A DNA stretch of 64,000 nt from Reyranella aquatilis (GTDB taxonomy: Bacteria; Pseudomonadota; Alphaproteobacteria; Reyranellales; Reyranellaceae), in the NCBI RefSeq assembly GCF_020880995.1, contig NZ_JAJISD010000005.1, positions 62,001 through 126,000 on the forward strand, written 5' to 3'. The notes below the pieces were generated by a model. That model had not been told where the DNA came from. It ran no database searches and saw only the letters and a program-made list of their open reading frames with translations. The position numbers and the translations under genes were made by a program. Of this stretch, positions 8,651-16,860 are shown in pieces (the first letter of the stretch is position 1; every line of letters begins with the position of its first letter).

Positions 8651-9823
8651 ATGTCGATCGACGTCCTAACGATCTATCTGCTGAACTTCGTGATCGCCTT
8701 CGCGATGGCCGGGCTGTGCTTCTTCTCCTGGTACCACAACCGCGACATCCTCGGGCTGCGCGGCTGGGCCACCAGCCTGGTCCTGGGAGCGATGGGCACC
8801 CTGGAACTGAGCCTGCGCACCAACAGCTCGCCGCTCTACATGGTCATCATGGCCAACTCGCTGATCGTCGCCGGCTACTCCACCGTCTGGATGAGCGTCC
8901 GGCGCTTCAACAGCGGGGAGCGCGGGATCCGGCTCGCCGTCATCCCGACCGCCCTCTTCGTCGTCCTGTTCTCGGCCATCCTCCTCGATGGCATCGACGT
9001 GAACAAGCGCGTGGCCCTTTGCTCCCTCGCAATCGCCATCCTGTCCAGCCTCGCCGCCTGGGAGGTGATGCGGGCCAGGATCACGGAGCCGCTGAGCAGC
9101 CGCCTGCCGACGGCGCTCGCGCTGCTGCTGATGGCCTTCTCCATGGTCGTGCGCCTCGTCTTCTCACTGCTGAGCGATGCGCCCGAGGGCGAGACCACGC
9201 CCTTCTACGACCCGACGCAGGGCATCACGCTGTTCATCAACACGATCTGCGTCGTATCGATGACGCTGGGCTTCCTGCTGATGGCCAACGAACGGCTGAG
9301 GCATCACTACGAGAAGCTGGCCTCCACCGACCAGCTGACGCACCTGCCGAACCGTCGCTTCTTCCTCGAAGAAGCCGAACGCCTCGCCAGCCGGGGCGCA
9401 CTCGGCATGTCGCGGGCCTGCGTGCTGATGATCGATCTCGACCACTTCACCAACGTGAACCGGACTTTCGGACATGCCGGCGGCGACCAGGCGCTCGTCG
9501 CCTTCGCGCGCCTCGCACGCGAGCAGCTGCGGCCCGACGACCTGATCGCGCGCTATGGCGGCGAGGAATTCTGCGTCCTGCTGCGGGACGTCGACGAGCC
9601 GGAAGCGCTACGGGTCGCGGAGCGTCTGCGCGCGGCCATCGCGGACCTGTCGGTCGACATCGACGGCCGCCCCCTGCGCATCACCACCAGCATCGGCGTG
9701 GCGACGTTGCGGAAGGACCTGCAGGATGCGATGCGCCGCGCTGACGTCGCGCTCTATCGCGCCAAGGACCGCGGCCGCAACCGGGTGGAAAGCGCGGAGG
9801 AGCCACCGGCCGCCGCCGCCTGA
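8651..9823 (+). CDS. membrane-bound diguanylate cyclase (7-helix-like N-terminus, GGDEF)
   Basis: A 390-residue cyclase with a hydrophobic N-terminal half. Six or more predicted membrane segments lie between residues 5 and 215, beginning LTIYLLNFVIAFAMAGLCFF, with no large periplasmic domain. A GGDEF domain follows (about 225-385). The active-site GGEEF is at 303-307 and the inhibitory RPDD at 294-297, so both catalysis and feedback control look intact. It follows the Cache-PAS cyclase in the same direction and ends seven bases from the convergent EAL gene. The membrane part resembles the integral sensor region of YedQ-unrelated cyclases, but I do not recognise a named sensor family. Confidence 0.9.
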   Translation: MSIDVLTIYLLNFVIAFAMAGLCFFSWYHNRDILGLRGWATSLVLGAMGTLELSLRTNSSPLYMVIMANSLIVAGYSTVWMSVRRFNSGERGIRLAVIPTALFVVLFSAILLDGIDVNKRVALCSLAIAILSSLAAWEVMRARITEPLSSRLPTALALLLMAFSMVVRLVFSLLSDAPEGETTPFYDPTQGITLFINTICVVSMTLGFLLMANERLRHHYEKLASTDQLTHLPNRRFFLEEAERLASRGALGMSRACVLMIDLDHFTNVNRTFGHAGGDQALVAFARLAREQLRPDDLIARYGGEEFCVLLRDVDEPEALRVAERLRAAIADLSVDIDGRPLRITTSIGVATLRKDLQDAMRRADVALYRAKDRGRNRVESAEEPPAAAA

Positions 9824-9830
9824 CGCCCCG

Positions 9831-11054
9831 TCAGGCGCGTCGTCTTGCGGGCGGCCGGTATCGCCCGGCCTTGGCCATGCGGGAGATCCAACCGGTCACG
9901 CGCTCGCCGGGCATCGGCCGGGCGATCAGGAAACCCTGGCCGAATTCGCAGCCGAGCGCCTCGAGGGCGTCCCACTGTTCCTGGGTCTCGATTCCTTCGC
10001 CGGTCAGGCTGACCTTTTCGCGCGCCGCCAGCGCCACCAGCATCGAGACGATGTCGCGGCCCTCCTGGTCGCCCGGGAGGCGGGCCACCAGCCCGCGGTC
10101 CATCTTGAGATCGCTGAACGGATAGTATTGGAGCCGGCCGAGATCGGAGTAGCCGACGCCGTAGTCGTCCATCGAGATCCGGACGCCGGCCTCGCGAAGT
10201 CTTCCGAGCAGGGCGCGCGCGACCGCGGGGTCGGGCGCCCGCTCCGTCTCCGTGAGTTCGAGGATGAGCGTGCACGGCTCGACCTGATGCTCGCGCAGCA
10301 GGAACAGGATCTCGTCCGCCGTCTCGACGGAACCGAGAAACCGCGCGGATATGTTCACCGCGATCGACAGGGGAAGCCCGTCCCTGTTCCAGGCCGCCTG
10401 TTGCCCGGCGGTGCGCCTCAGCACGTCCCACGTGAGTTGGAGGATGGCGCCGGAGCGCTCCGCAAGACCAATGAACCCCTCCGGGCCGATCAGGCCGTAT
10501 TCGGGATGCCGCCAGCGCACCAGCGCTTCGGCGCGCGAGAACACGCGATCATGCATCGACACGATCGGCTGGTAGTGAATCTCGAGCTCCTCGCCGGGAA
10601 TGCGCGCAAGGTCGCGCGCGGCGAGATCGGCATTGGTGTTGTCCTTCTCGCGCGCCTCCAGCGCGGCCAGCCGCGCCGAAAGGGCGGAGAAGGACAGAGG
10701 CTTGGCGAGAGCGCCGACGACGTCGAGGCCGGCGCGAATGGCGTTCTGCCTGATGTCGTTGAGCGCGCCCGGGTCGGTGTTTCCCACCAGGACCGTTCGC
10801 GGCCGCCAGCCGGTGCCGAGCGTCCGGATGATTTCGAGGCATTGCGCGAGTCCCAGCTCCACGTCGAGGAACAGCCAGTCGAAATGGCGGCCGGGGAGAA
10901 AACCGGGCAAGTCCTTTGCCGCGCGGATGGCACGCACCGAGAAATTGAGCTTGATGGCCCATTCGACCAGCTCGGCCCGCAGTTCATCGTCGCCGCTCGC
11001 GACGAGCGAGCGGAACCGGCGGGGCGCCGAAGGAGCCTGGTCAGGGTTGGACAA
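9831..11054 (-). CDS. REC-EAL cyclic-di-GMP phosphodiesterase
   Basis: A 407-residue protein with a receiver-like domain (about 12-135; Asp64 in WLFLDVE, Lys118 in LAKPL) and an EAL domain (about 155-400). All residues needed for hydrolysis of cyclic di-GMP are visible: Glu176 of EAL, Asn234 in VNIS, Glu266 in LELTE, Asp296-Asp297 in MDDYG, Lys317, Glu353 and Glu356 in GEGIE, Gln373 in GQGF. It should therefore be active rather than degenerate. The gene follows bcsZ by 73 bp in the same direction, so it may be the last gene of the cellulose operon and end the signal made by the two convergent cyclases. No cognate histidine kinase is nearby. Confidence 0.9.
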   Translation of the reverse strand: MSNPDQAPSAPRRFRSLVASGDDELRAELVEWAIKLNFSVRAIRAAKDLPGFLPGRHFDWLFLDVELGLAQCLEIIRTLGTGWRPRTVLVGNTDPGALNDIRQNAIRAGLDVVGALAKPLSFSALSARLAALEAREKDNTNADLAARDLARIPGEELEIHYQPIVSMHDRVFSRAEALVRWRHPEYGLIGPEGFIGLAERSGAILQLTWDVLRRTAGQQAAWNRDGLPLSIAVNISARFLGSVETADEILFLLREHQVEPCTLILELTETERAPDPAVARALLGRLREAGVRISMDDYGVGYSDLGRLQYYPFSDLKMDRGLVARLPGDQEGRDIVSMLVALAAREKVSLTGEGIETQEQWDALEALGCEFGQGFLIARPMPGERVTGWISRMAKAGRYRPPARRRA

Positions 11055-11127
11055 ACGATATCCTCGAAGCCACGGGCCTCACCCGGGCCGGACATGACTG
11101 GTGCAAATCTCCCTCGGATGCAACCCG

Positions 11128-12189
11128 TCACGCGCGCTTCGCACGCGGGGCTTCCTGGCCTGCCAAATTCGCAAGCAGCTTGAGACTGGCGGAATAGTAG
11201 TCGTCGTCGTCGCCGACGGTCGCAACCGGCGCGGGCCCCTTGTTGCCATCGGCCACGTATTGCGTAACCGATGAGACCGCGACGTAGCCGCCGCTCGATG
11301 GATAGGGAGCCACTGCGCCCGTATCGAGGTCGATCCACGCCGGCGGGCGACCGCCGAAACGGGGCGTGCGCCACGCCGTCAGGAAGCGGCCGAGGCGCGA
11401 GGCCTGGTTGTGCCACGCGAGATAGAGCGGGATGCGGATCGCATCGAAACCGAAATAGGGTTTCCAGTCGTCGGCGACCCGGAAGGCCTGGTTTCCGAAC
11501 AGGAGCCAGTCGGGCGGCAGCCGGTAGTCGCCGAAAGCCGCATTGTCGACCAGCCACAGCCCGTCGGATTCGAGACGCCGCCAGCGGGCCTGGTCGCCGG
11601 GCTGTTGAGCGAAGTCATGCAGGGCCGGCCAGACGTAATACGACAGATTGACCACGTGGCGGTTGCCGCGGGCGAAGCCCTGCGCCCCGGGCAGCAGGAT
11701 GAGCCTTCCCTGCGATTCGATCGCCAGCCGGTCGAGCACGGCGGACTGGATCCGCTTGGCCGGCGCCAGCCACTGCGGCTCGTTCCATTTCGCGGCAGCG
11801 CGGATGAGCGCCCAGGCGATCAGGATGTCGCCGTCGGCGGCGTTGTTCTTGTCGGGAACGGGATCGCTGGTGTTGGGCGACCAGCGCCACGAGAAGAGAC
11901 CGTCGCCGCGCTGCAGGGACTTCGATGTCCAGTCCCAGATCTTCGCGAAGGTTTCCTTGTCGTCGTAGCTCTGCGCGAACAGCAGCCCCCATCCCTGGCT
12001 CTCGGAGTGGCTGACGTTGTTGTTGCCGCTGTCGATCACGCGGCGGTCGTCGACGATGAAGCGACGCTTGTAGGTCTGCCAGTTCTGGTCCGCCCGCGCG
12101 ACGCCGGGCAGGAGCGAAAGCGCGGCCAGGCCAATACCCGCCGCCAGCAGACGCCGGCGCGAACCGTCGGGCGACCGCCGAGGGTCCAT
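11128..12189 (-). CDS. bcsZ: endo-beta-1,4-glucanase of cellulose operon (GH8)
   Basis: A 353-residue family 8 glycoside hydrolase that trims nascent cellulose in the periplasm. Residues 1-33 form a twin-arginine-like signal (GSRRRLLAAGIGLAALSL). The GH8 features are SHSESQGWGLLFA, which carries the catalytic acid Glu, and NNAADGDILIAWAL, the family signature with its catalytic Asp. Length is normal for BcsZ. The start lies two bases after the bcsD stop, so translation is probably coupled. Context (bcsABCD immediately upstream) makes the identification firm. Confidence 0.95.
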   Translation of the reverse strand: MDPRRSPDGSRRRLLAAGIGLAALSLLPGVARADQNWQTYKRRFIVDDRRVIDSGNNNVSHSESQGWGLLFAQSYDDKETFAKIWDWTSKSLQRGDGLFSWRWSPNTSDPVPDKNNAADGDILIAWALIRAAAKWNEPQWLAPAKRIQSAVLDRLAIESQGRLILLPGAQGFARGNRHVVNLSYYVWPALHDFAQQPGDQARWRRLESDGLWLVDNAAFGDYRLPPDWLLFGNQAFRVADDWKPYFGFDAIRIPLYLAWHNQASRLGRFLTAWRTPRFGGRPPAWIDLDTGAVAPYPSSGGYVAVSSVTQYVADGNKGPAPVATVGDDDDYYSASLKLLANLAGQEAPRAKRA

Positions 12190-12191
12190 GA

Positions 12192-12680
12192 CTAGGCGCC
12201 GGACCGTTCGTAGCGAAAGATCAGCGCCGGATACGGGCCGCTGCCGCGTTCGACGAGGCGCATCGACAGGCCGGAGCGCGCCGCCTGCTGGGCCAGCCAG
12301 CCCTCCAGCAGCGCTTCGAGGATGGCGGCGAACGCCGTCTGCGCCTCGACGCCCTCGAAGCAGGGATAGCCGACGACCACGAACTCCAGCGCCTTCTCGG
12401 CTTCGTAGAGGTCGACCTGCCCCCAGTCGAGAACCTGCAGGCCGGCGTTCATGGCCGCCTTCAGGTCGGTCAGCGAATTGCAGACCGGCACCGGCTGCTC
12501 GCGGGCGATCGTCGCCCCGACGGCGGCCAGGATTCGGAGCGCCTGCTCGTCGCCCGCAACCTGCGACAGCGACGTCCCCAGCGCCTCCATGAAGATCCGC
12601 GAGTGCGGCGGGCTGGAGCGGCGCGCGGCGGCGGCGAGCGTCATCGCGTCGAATGAATTGCTTGCGGGGCGAACTGCCAT
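12192..12680 (-). CDS. bcsD: cellulose synthase subunit D
   Basis: A 162-residue protein matching BcsD in length and in the pattern CNSLTDLKAAMNAGLQVLDWG followed by a C-terminal LEGWLAQQAARSG. BcsD assembles as an octameric periplasmic ring that aligns the glucan chains for crystalline cellulose, and its presence marks a type I-like operon of the Komagataeibacter kind. Sequence conservation in this family is low, so the call rests on both motif and position between bcsC (22-bp gap) and bcsZ (2-bp gap). No signal peptide is evident, as in other BcsD proteins. Confidence 0.85.
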   Translation of the reverse strand: MAVRPASNSFDAMTLAAAARRSSPPHSRIFMEALGTSLSQVAGDEQALRILAAVGATIAREQPVPVCNSLTDLKAAMNAGLQVLDWGQVDLYEAEKALEFVVVGYPCFEGVEAQTAFAAILEALLEGWLAQQAARSGLSMRLVERGSGPYPALIFRYERSGA

Positions 12681-12702
12681 CGGAAAACCGGTGTCGGGCG
12701 AG

Positions 12703-15700
12703 CTAATTGAACGAGGTTCTCAGGAATAGCAGAATTGTGCCCTGATCGTACTGGTATGCGTTGTCGAAATTGGCCTTGGCACCGATCGCCGTCCGGTCCG
12801 TGGCGGCGTATTCGAAGCCCAGCCGCAGGCCGAAGGCGATGCCGGTGTTGCTTTGCGAGGGGAAGATCGGCGCGATCGCGATGGCACCGCTCGAGGCCAG
12901 TATGTTCGCGGCGTTCTGCAGATAGTAGTTGTTCGGGAAGAAGAGTGCCGAACTCTGCTGGATGCTCTGCACGCCGAGCGTCGCGCCCGCACTGTAGGTG
13001 AAGCGCCCGGACGTTTCCGTCCAATCGACCGGGAAGGTCAGGCTGTAGAAGCTCTGCGGGCTGAAATAGCCGCCCTGGCCGAACGTGAAGTAGCTGAGGT
13101 TCTGGTTGTAGCTGAGATAGGTGGCCGAGATGCCGATCTTCAGTTCCTGGCTCTCGTCCTTGATGGGGCGGAAGTACGCGCCCGAGGTGAACTCGTAGGA
13201 CTGGTTTGTCGGGATGTTGTTGCCCGTGTAGTAGCCGTAGGCGAACTTGGTGTAGATGCCCAGCGTCTGGTCGTCGTAGCTCACGATCGCTTCGCCGCCG
13301 TTGCGGATCACGCCGCCCCAGGTGGTGCCGGTGATGGGATCGGTGACGCCGGCATAGGAGAGGACGGAGTCCGTCACCGACCGGCGCGATCCCTCGAGCT
13401 TGATGTTCATCCGGTCGCCCAGCGGCTGGTTCCAGGCGAGGCCACCCACGATGTTGGTGATCGGGAAGCCGAGCGGCGTGCTGCCGACATCGGCCGTGAG
13501 CCGGCCCCAGTCGAGGCCCATACCGAAGGCGATGCCGGTGGCCCGCGCGTTGTTGGGCTGAACGACGCCGTTCAGTCCCGCGATCGCATTCGCGCCGTAG
13601 CGCGACAGCGTCGACGGATCGGCGGAGATCGTGCCGGCATCGAGCGTCACCGGCATGATCGACGGAACGAGGGCGGCGTTGCCCACGGGAATGCGGGCCT
13701 TGACCGGCACGTTGAGTTCGTTGACGCGGCCGAGGCCCGATTCGCCGGAGCGGCCGCGGAAGCCCAGTCCGCCATCGACGATGATCGCCGTCTGCTTCTT
13801 GAGCGAGTTGAGTTCGCGATCGATCTCGCGGCTGAGTGGGTCGGTGTCGCCCATCGAGCCGGACGGTACGCCGGGCGTGCCGGGCAACGGAGGCGGCGTC
13901 ATCGCGGTCACCGACGTGGCAGCACTGCTCTCGCCGCCCGGCCGGCGCAGCGGCACGAGCGGATTCCCCTGCGCGATCTGCACCGGCTCGGCACGCACCG
14001 GCCCGGCCTGCGCCGTCAGCACCGCCGGCGTCGCCAGCGAGGGACGGTCGAGCGACATGACGTCGGAGCGGCCCGGCGCACCGTCGGTGGCGGTGGGCGA
14101 AGGCTTGCCCCCGGCGACGCGGCGCTCGAACTCGGCCATCAGCTTGGAGTCCTCTCCCTGCGGGACCGGCCGCAGCGCGACGACCTCCGGCGAGCCTGCG
14201 CCTGCGGACGCGCGCTGCACGGTGCGCTCGGGCAAGGTCGCATCCGCGGCGAGGACTGCGGCTGGGGCGGCGTTGCGCGGCGGCGCCGCTTCGGCGCGCT
14301 GGACGGGCGGAGGGGTCGATGCCGGACCGGGAATCGGAACGACTTCGCTCTGGCCGAGGCCGCGATTGAGCTGCTGGGCGGTTTCGAGGGCGCGCTTGGC
14401 GCCCATCGTGTCGCCGCGGGCGCGCAACAGGCGCGCCTGGACCATGTAGAGACGCGGGTTCTGCGGCTGCAGGCGCAGCGCCTCGGCCAGCCAGACGTCG
14501 GCCCGCTCGTAGCGCTTGAGATCGATGGCGATGTTCACCGCCTGCTGCAGCGTGTCGGGATCGGCCGGCGACGACACCATGATGCCGTCGAGCACCTGGA
14601 TAGCCTGCTCGCTGAAGCCCGAATCCTTGTAGACCCGCGCCAGCGCAAGCCGCGCGCCGACGCTGGGCGACGGGCCGGACACGTAGGGCAGCAGCACGTC
14701 GTAGGCGGCCGTGAGATTCTTCTGCTGGCGCAGGCGGTCCGACTGCTGGATCGCGAGCGACTCCTGGAGATTCGCGACATCGCGGCCGCCGGTGTTCCGG
14801 GAGATGCGCGCGAGCAGCGCATTGGCCTCGCCATCCTGGCCGGCTTCCGACGCGGCGTAGAACATCGTGCGCAGCGTGTCGGCGTTGAGGTCGTTGCGAG
14901 TCTGCAGCCGGCGCACGACCGCCATCGCCTGCGCCTTGTCGCCGACCTTGGCCAGCGCCAGCGCGGCATTGGCCTGCTGCGCGGGCGTGGCGTTGGCGGC
15001 GTTGGCGCGCGCCGCCAGGGTGGCGCGCGCGCCGGCATCGCCCGCCTTGGCCGCGGCGATCAGCTGGTCGGTATCGCCGGCATTGCGCAGGTCGTTGCGC
15101 AGCGTGTTCATGCGCGCCGACCGCTGGTTGGCCGGGATGCGGTCGAGCAGCGCCACGGCCTCGCCGGTGCGCTGCTGCTCGGAATAGTAGACGGCGGCCG
15201 CGTAGAGACTCTCGGGCCGGCCACTGGCGACCAGCTCGTCGATCAGCGCCTGGGCCTCGGCCACGCGGCCGCGACGGGTCAGGAACTTCGCGAGGTCGTA
15301 GCGGGTCCACGGGCTGGAAGGGTCGAGGCGCATGGCCTCGCGGTAGAGCTGCTCGGCGCGCTCGGGCTGCGAGCGTTCGAGCCCGGCGGCCTGAGTGCGC
15401 AGGCGTTGCGCCGCCTCCTGGCTGCCGTCGGACTGGATGCGGTTGCGCACCGACGGATCGAGATTGGCGAGCAGCGGCTCGGTGCGCGTGTCGCGGCCCT
15501 GCGCGGTCATGACCTGGTAGAGGCCGGCCTGCGCTTCCTTGTTGCCCGGATCGCGGTTCAGGGCCTCGCGATAGTAGCTCTCGGCTTCGCGCGCCTTGCC
15601 CTGGCGGCGCAGCAGGTCGCCCATCAGGCCCTGCGCCATGCCGCGCTCCTTGGCGGTGCCGGTATGGTCCGCCAGCGGCCGCAGGATCTTTTCCGCCTGC

Positions 15701-16848
15701 GCGAGGTCGCCCCGGTCACGCATCGAGACGGCGTCGCGATAGGACAGCCAGAAGTTCGCCGACTCGAGCGCCGGCGCCCATTCGGCGGCGCGGCTGGGCG
15801 CCATCCTGATGGCCTTGTCGAGCTGGTCGCGGGCATCGGCGAACCTCTCCTGCCGGAGCCGCACGATGCCGATGCCGGCGACGGCTTCGGCGTTGGTCGG
15901 ATCGGACTGCAGCACCGCCTCGAAGCGCGCGGCAGCCTGGTCGTTCAGCCCCTGGTCGGCGAGGCGATAGGCTTCGTTGATCGCCGCGCCGATCGGATCC
16001 TGCCGCACCGGCCGCTGCGAATCGATCAGCCGGTCGCGCACCATCGTGTCGCCGGGGAAGCGCTTGAGATAGGACTCGAAGAACGGCTTGTCCTGCGGGC
16101 CGACGGTCAGCCAGAGCATGGCCTGGCGCATCGCCTCGAACGAGGCCTGGCCTACCGCGGGATCGCTCGCGAGTTCGGCCAGCAGCACGATCCCCTCGCG
16201 CCTTGTCTGCTCGTTGTAGGTCAGCACGCGGGCGTAGGCGAACTTGGTGCGGGAGGTCGCATAGCTGCGCTCGGCCAGCGCCTTGAGCCGGATGCGCGCT
16301 TCCTCCCAGCCGGTGCCCGTGCCGGCCAGCGTCTCGTAGTATTCCACGGCGAGGTCGAAGGGCGGCGGACCGCCGCGGAACGCCCGCTGATAGGCCGCGA
16401 TCGCCCGGTCGTAGGCGCCGGCCGCGGCCAGACGGCGCGCCTCCGCCAGGGCCACTTCGTCGGTCTGCCCCACCGCCATCGCCCGCTCCAGTTCGGCGGC
16501 GCGCGCGTCGTTGGGATCGATCTGGCGCAGGCGCTGGATGGTGGCACGCACCTGCTCGAAACGCTGGCTCTGCAGTTCGATCGAACCGAGCTGGAACAGC
16601 GCCTCGGTATTGTCGGGCTGGCTCTCCAGGATCTTGCGCAGCGATTGGGCGGCGAGGTCGGGGCGGTTCCGTTCCCGCCACATCGTGGCCTGTTCAAACA
16701 GCAGGCCGTAGACCGACGAAGACGGATCGGCCGACGGAGATGCCGGGGGCGCCGCGAGGGCCGGGCCGGACGCCGACAGGGCCACGACCGCGCTGGCGAG
16801 AACGCTCTTCAGGGCGCCCCTTCGCTCGGATCGGTCAGACCGCGTCAT
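12703..16848 (-). CDS. bcsC: cellulose export outer-membrane protein with TPR scaffold
   Basis: A 1381-residue BcsC. A signal peptide (MTRSDRSERRGALKSVLASA to about residue 33) is followed by a very long run of TPR helices (about 45-850, e.g. PDNTEALFQLGSIELQSQRF and DPTNAEAVAGIGIVRLRQER). Next comes a proline-rich linker, and then a C-terminal beta-barrel of about 340 residues beginning near DGGLGFRGRSGESGLGRVNE and ending in the aromatic-terminated FLRTSFN. The barrel forms the outer-membrane pore and the TPR part links it to the inner-membrane synthase. It begins 12 bases after bcsB. The length is typical of fused BcsC proteins, and there is no sign of frame disruption. Confidence 0.95.
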   Translation of the reverse strand: MTRSDRSERRGALKSVLASAVVALSASGPALAAPPASPSADPSSSVYGLLFEQATMWRERNRPDLAAQSLRKILESQPDNTEALFQLGSIELQSQRFEQVRATIQRLRQIDPNDARAAELERAMAVGQTDEVALAEARRLAAAGAYDRAIAAYQRAFRGGPPPFDLAVEYYETLAGTGTGWEEARIRLKALAERSYATSRTKFAYARVLTYNEQTRREGIVLLAELASDPAVGQASFEAMRQAMLWLTVGPQDKPFFESYLKRFPGDTMVRDRLIDSQRPVRQDPIGAAINEAYRLADQGLNDQAAARFEAVLQSDPTNAEAVAGIGIVRLRQERFADARDQLDKAIRMAPSRAAEWAPALESANFWLSYRDAVSMRDRGDLAQAEKILRPLADHTGTAKERGMAQGLMGDLLRRQGKAREAESYYREALNRDPGNKEAQAGLYQVMTAQGRDTRTEPLLANLDPSVRNRIQSDGSQEAAQRLRTQAAGLERSQPERAEQLYREAMRLDPSSPWTRYDLAKFLTRRGRVAEAQALIDELVASGRPESLYAAAVYYSEQQRTGEAVALLDRIPANQRSARMNTLRNDLRNAGDTDQLIAAAKAGDAGARATLAARANAANATPAQQANAALALAKVGDKAQAMAVVRRLQTRNDLNADTLRTMFYAASEAGQDGEANALLARISRNTGGRDVANLQESLAIQQSDRLRQQKNLTAAYDVLLPYVSGPSPSVGARLALARVYKDSGFSEQAIQVLDGIMVSSPADPDTLQQAVNIAIDLKRYERADVWLAEALRLQPQNPRLYMVQARLLRARGDTMGAKRALETAQQLNRGLGQSEVVPIPGPASTPPPVQRAEAAPPRNAAPAAVLAADATLPERTVQRASAGAGSPEVVALRPVPQGEDSKLMAEFERRVAGGKPSPTATDGAPGRSDVMSLDRPSLATPAVLTAQAGPVRAEPVQIAQGNPLVPLRRPGGESSAATSVTAMTPPPLPGTPGVPSGSMGDTDPLSREIDRELNSLKKQTAIIVDGGLGFRGRSGESGLGRVNELNVPVKARIPVGNAALVPSIMPVTLDAGTISADPSTLSRYGANAIAGLNGVVQPNNARATGIAFGMGLDWGRLTADVGSTPLGFPITNIVGGLAWNQPLGDRMNIKLEGSRRSVTDSVLSYAGVTDPITGTTWGGVIRNGGEAIVSYDDQTLGIYTKFAYGYYTGNNIPTNQSYEFTSGAYFRPIKDESQELKIGISATYLSYNQNLSYFTFGQGGYFSPQSFYSLTFPVDWTETSGRFTYSAGATLGVQSIQQSSALFFPNNYYLQNAANILASSGAIAIAPIFPSQSNTGIAFGLRLGFEYAATDRTAIGAKANFDNAYQYDQGTILLFLRTSFN

Positions 16849-16860
16849 AAGCCCCCGGAT

